From NCBI GenBank assembly GCA_024138015.1, contig JAMXBB010000009.1, positions 46,840,842 to 46,904,841 on the forward strand: a stretch of DNA of 64,000 nt, in the 5' to 3' direction. Below are positions 62,001 to 64,000 of this stretch, piece after piece. Origin of the DNA: Lumnitzera littorea. Taxonomy: Eukaryota; Streptophyta; Magnoliopsida; Myrtales; Combretaceae. The position numbers were made by a program, and so were the translations under genes. Every line of letters begins with the position of its first letter. The stretch's first letter is position 1. Below the pieces are notes generated by a model, which saw only the letters and a program-made list of their open reading frames with translations, did no database searches and was not told the origin of the DNA.

Positions 62001-63105
62001 GGCAAAGAAAATAAGTAAGGACCTTCGTAGAAGCTTGAATAAAAGGAACCATAAACTTAAATACACAAATCTTAGATACCTAGAAGGTTGAATAGAAGGT
62101 TTCAATACCTTAGGTAAAAGAAATAACACTTAACTTTCATAACAAACACTTAATGAAGACTAAAAGAATAATAACCTTAATTAAAAGTATAATGATTAAA
62201 ACATTGTTATTTCAATAAATTGTATAGAGAGTTAGATGTAATTTATAATATAGGGACCCTTTATGACAGCAGGACTAAGGTTTTTGACTCACAAGAGCAA
62301 TTGTAGATCTAAGTAAGTGGGATCAATGCTCAATGACATTTTGGATTACTATATAAAAGTACTTAAAGGCAAGGTGTATACTTGTTTGTGATTATAAAGT
62401 AATTGAGTGTGCATACAATGTATATAGTTGAATTCTACTGTATTGTTTGGTAGCTATATTACATGTTGTGATTGTGTTGGCTATGCTTTGTTTCTTAATT
62501 TGATTGTTTACAAACGATTGGTCGCCCCTAAAATGACTAAGCTAAACCTAGACTTAAGCACTAATAGGATATGCATTAGATCCTACTAAAGGAGCAATTA
62601 CGATTCTTTAACCAAATACTGACCCTTTCATGAGGTAGCATAAACTGACCTTTCTTTAGTCTTAGTCAAACTAAGTGACAAGACAAGAGGTTATGGCAAG
62701 GTTATAGGCATGGGTCTGAAGGTAGTCTTAAGCGTAGTATGCCTTTATTACATAAGCCTAGGTTTATCCATTAGTTATGGTATCATGCTCTTTATGTGTA
62801 ATCTCCTCAACCTGGGTAAGAGCAGGCATGATTTCACCAACTTTATAACAGATTGGACAATGTCATACATATTACATATGTTTAATTACACTACATTGCA
62901 TCTAACTAATTGATTAAGAAACCTGCTTGTTTGTTGTACTGTGTATACTTTCACTTTTATCCCTTACAAAGTGGTGGTTACTTACAAACCTATGGTTCTT
63001 TTGTAGGTTATAACTGATAGACACTATGATCAAACTAACCCTAGATGTATAAAAGATAGGTAATGGGTTTGGAATGAAGAGCAAATAGATTTAGATCATT
63101 TTTTT

Positions 63106-63122
63106 TTGTCTTTTTTTTTTTT
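63106..63122. repeat. Poly(T) run near the LTR end
   Basis: An interrupted T tract (63100-63122) within the solo LTR. No function can be assigned. Confidence 0.5.
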
Positions 63123-63426
63123 GAGTCGATTGGCTTACTTGTGTAACTTAGACTAACTTATAGTATTTTATTTATTATAAATAAAAATTTTGGAATTTCT
63201 TTATAAGTTACTTATATAAAACTCCGTGTAAATTTTTTCAAAAAGAAATATATGAACCAAATGTCTTTATTTTATTTTAGATACTGAATTGAAGATACTT
63301 TAGAGTTATCTAGTCATATGTATCTTGTATTATCAAGTTTATAATAGTAGCTAAGTGGCTAGTTTTTGTCATAGATTTCTGTACATGGTAGAACTATTGC
63401 GACTTTATCACTTTTGGGGTGTGATA

Positions 63427-64000
63427 GGAAAGCTTTAATTGATATTTCTATTGTATCTATTGGCCCTTTGATTTGTGTATGAGATTTTAATGAAATTGTA
63501 GATAATTTAGAAAAATGTGGTGGACATCATAGGGATGCATGAGAGATGGCAACTTTTCAAGACATGATTTTGGTATCAAATCTTCATGATATGGGTTTTG
63601 TAGGTCCAATTCACATGGGAAATGTGAGATGCAATGGGGTATCTATGAGGAAGAAGATTGATGGATGTTTGGGATCAATTGATTGGTTATATAAGTTCCC
63701 AAAAACATAAATGATTCATGAACCAATTGTCAAGTTTGATTGAATGGCTACATAAATAGTGAATTTTACAGAATCAAAGGGAAGAAGTGGTTTATATTAG
63801 AAAACCTTTGGTGTGATTCAGAGGAATGTGGAAAAATTGTCTAGTAGGTTTGGTTTGAAGTTGTTGGTTGTTTTGATATGGGTGATGCAATAATGTGTTT
63901 GGACTTATGTAGTAGAGAGTTGAACTAATGGAGTAAGATAACATTTTCTCATAAAAATTGTTGATAGAATATCTCAAAAGAAGACTTGGTCAACTCCAAT
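63427..64000 (+). pseudogene. Second LINE: continuation of the endonuclease domain (runs off the window)
   Basis: Continues the frame of 57476 across one copy of the target duplication: NLWQ then ALIDISIVSIGPLICV, followed by the EEP motif DFNEIVDNLEKCGG (about 63487-63528), then FQDMILVSNLHDMGFVGP and KKIDGCLGSIDW. These are the metal-binding and DNA-contacting blocks of LINE endonucleases, with stops interspersed. Reverse transcriptase should lie beyond 64000. Confidence 0.87.

Larger units (their letters stand above)
57477..63426 (+). mobile_element. Solo LTR of the long-LTR family in the second LINE, carrying a ~3-kb nested insertion
   Basis: Begins TGTGAGACTCATA at 57477 and ends TTTTGGGGTGTGATA at 63426, with GGCAA (57472-57476) and GGAAA (63427-63431) as a 5-bp duplication with one change. 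62590-63010 aligns with 50225-50660 of the 48145 copy (CTTTAACCAAATACTGACC; AAGAGGTTATGGCAAGG; CTCAACCTGGGTAAGAGCA). The start-to-TATA distance is about 3.07 kb instead of 0.6 kb, so about 2.5-3 kb has been inserted roughly between 57990 and 60400. The inserted part resembles 19.4-21.0 kb. Confidence 0.82.

Noticed and set aside
1..64000. CRISPR arrays, tRNA or rRNA genes, organellar DNA inserts, 5S-bearing Cassandra-type TRIM
   Set aside because: No direct-repeat/spacer array, cloverleaf, rRNA core or plastid/mitochondrial gene was recognised. The TRIM LTR shows no 5S rRNA sequence. Eukaryotic context makes CRISPR implausible.

Overview
The window looks like nuclear DNA of a eudicot plant. 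It is very AT-rich, has one spliced housekeeping gene with GT-AG introns, several TC/GA and TA microsatellites, and otherwise consists of layered plant-type transposable elements in decay. There is no sign of bacterial, organellar or CRISPR sequence. The species cannot be named from the sequence alone.

Left edge (1-4250): the first seven coding exons, on the minus strand, of nicotinate phosphoribosyltransferase, the committing enzyme of the Preiss-Handler NAD salvage route. The remaining exons lie beyond base 1. The TSS-proximal promoter and the start of intron 1 each carry a TC/GA microsatellite.

5.0-16.2 kb: a dead hAT transposon (BED finger, transposase body, hATC dimerisation domain) whose C-terminal domain is cut by a 7,034-bp LTR retrotransposon (8114-15147) flanked by a 5-bp AAAGC duplication. 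The LTR element has 1.09-kb LTRs, a tRNA-iMet-type primer site, a Sirevirus-like gag with two zinc knuckles and a coiled coil, and polypurine tracts, but no pol. In place of pol there are decayed ~330-bp repeats, then an array of TACCGGCATGCCGGTA-like palindromes (also present in both LTRs) and a CT-rich leader.

16.2-32 kb: small non-autonomous elements in AT-rich DNA. These are a hAT MITE with 8-bp duplication (19058-19390), a minus-strand LTR related to the Sirevirus-like LTR (about 21.46-22.53 kb), LTR-like debris, a TA/TG/TATG microsatellite zone, one short open frame with raised GC that may be an exon, and a complete TRIM element (30105-30800).

32.6-64 kb: an L1-type LINE on the minus strand (ORF1, endonuclease, reverse transcriptase, RNase H) and a second LINE on the plus strand that runs off the right edge. 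Solo LTRs of one long-LTR family (about 2.5-3 kb, probably Gypsy chromovirus/Tekay-like) interrupt both. Four copies are delimited by 5-bp duplications: 37604-43038 (-), 43847-46376 (+), 48145-51080 (+) and 57477-63426 (+). Two of them carry further nested insertions. A long-TIR Mutator-like element with a 9-bp duplication (54401-55591) and a fold-back MITE (about 52155-52620) complete the region.

Apart from the NAPRT gene no intact gene is supported. The value of the window is its readable insertion history (element inside element, with reading frames rejoining at the target duplications) and the unusual pol-less, palindrome-bearing LTR element.
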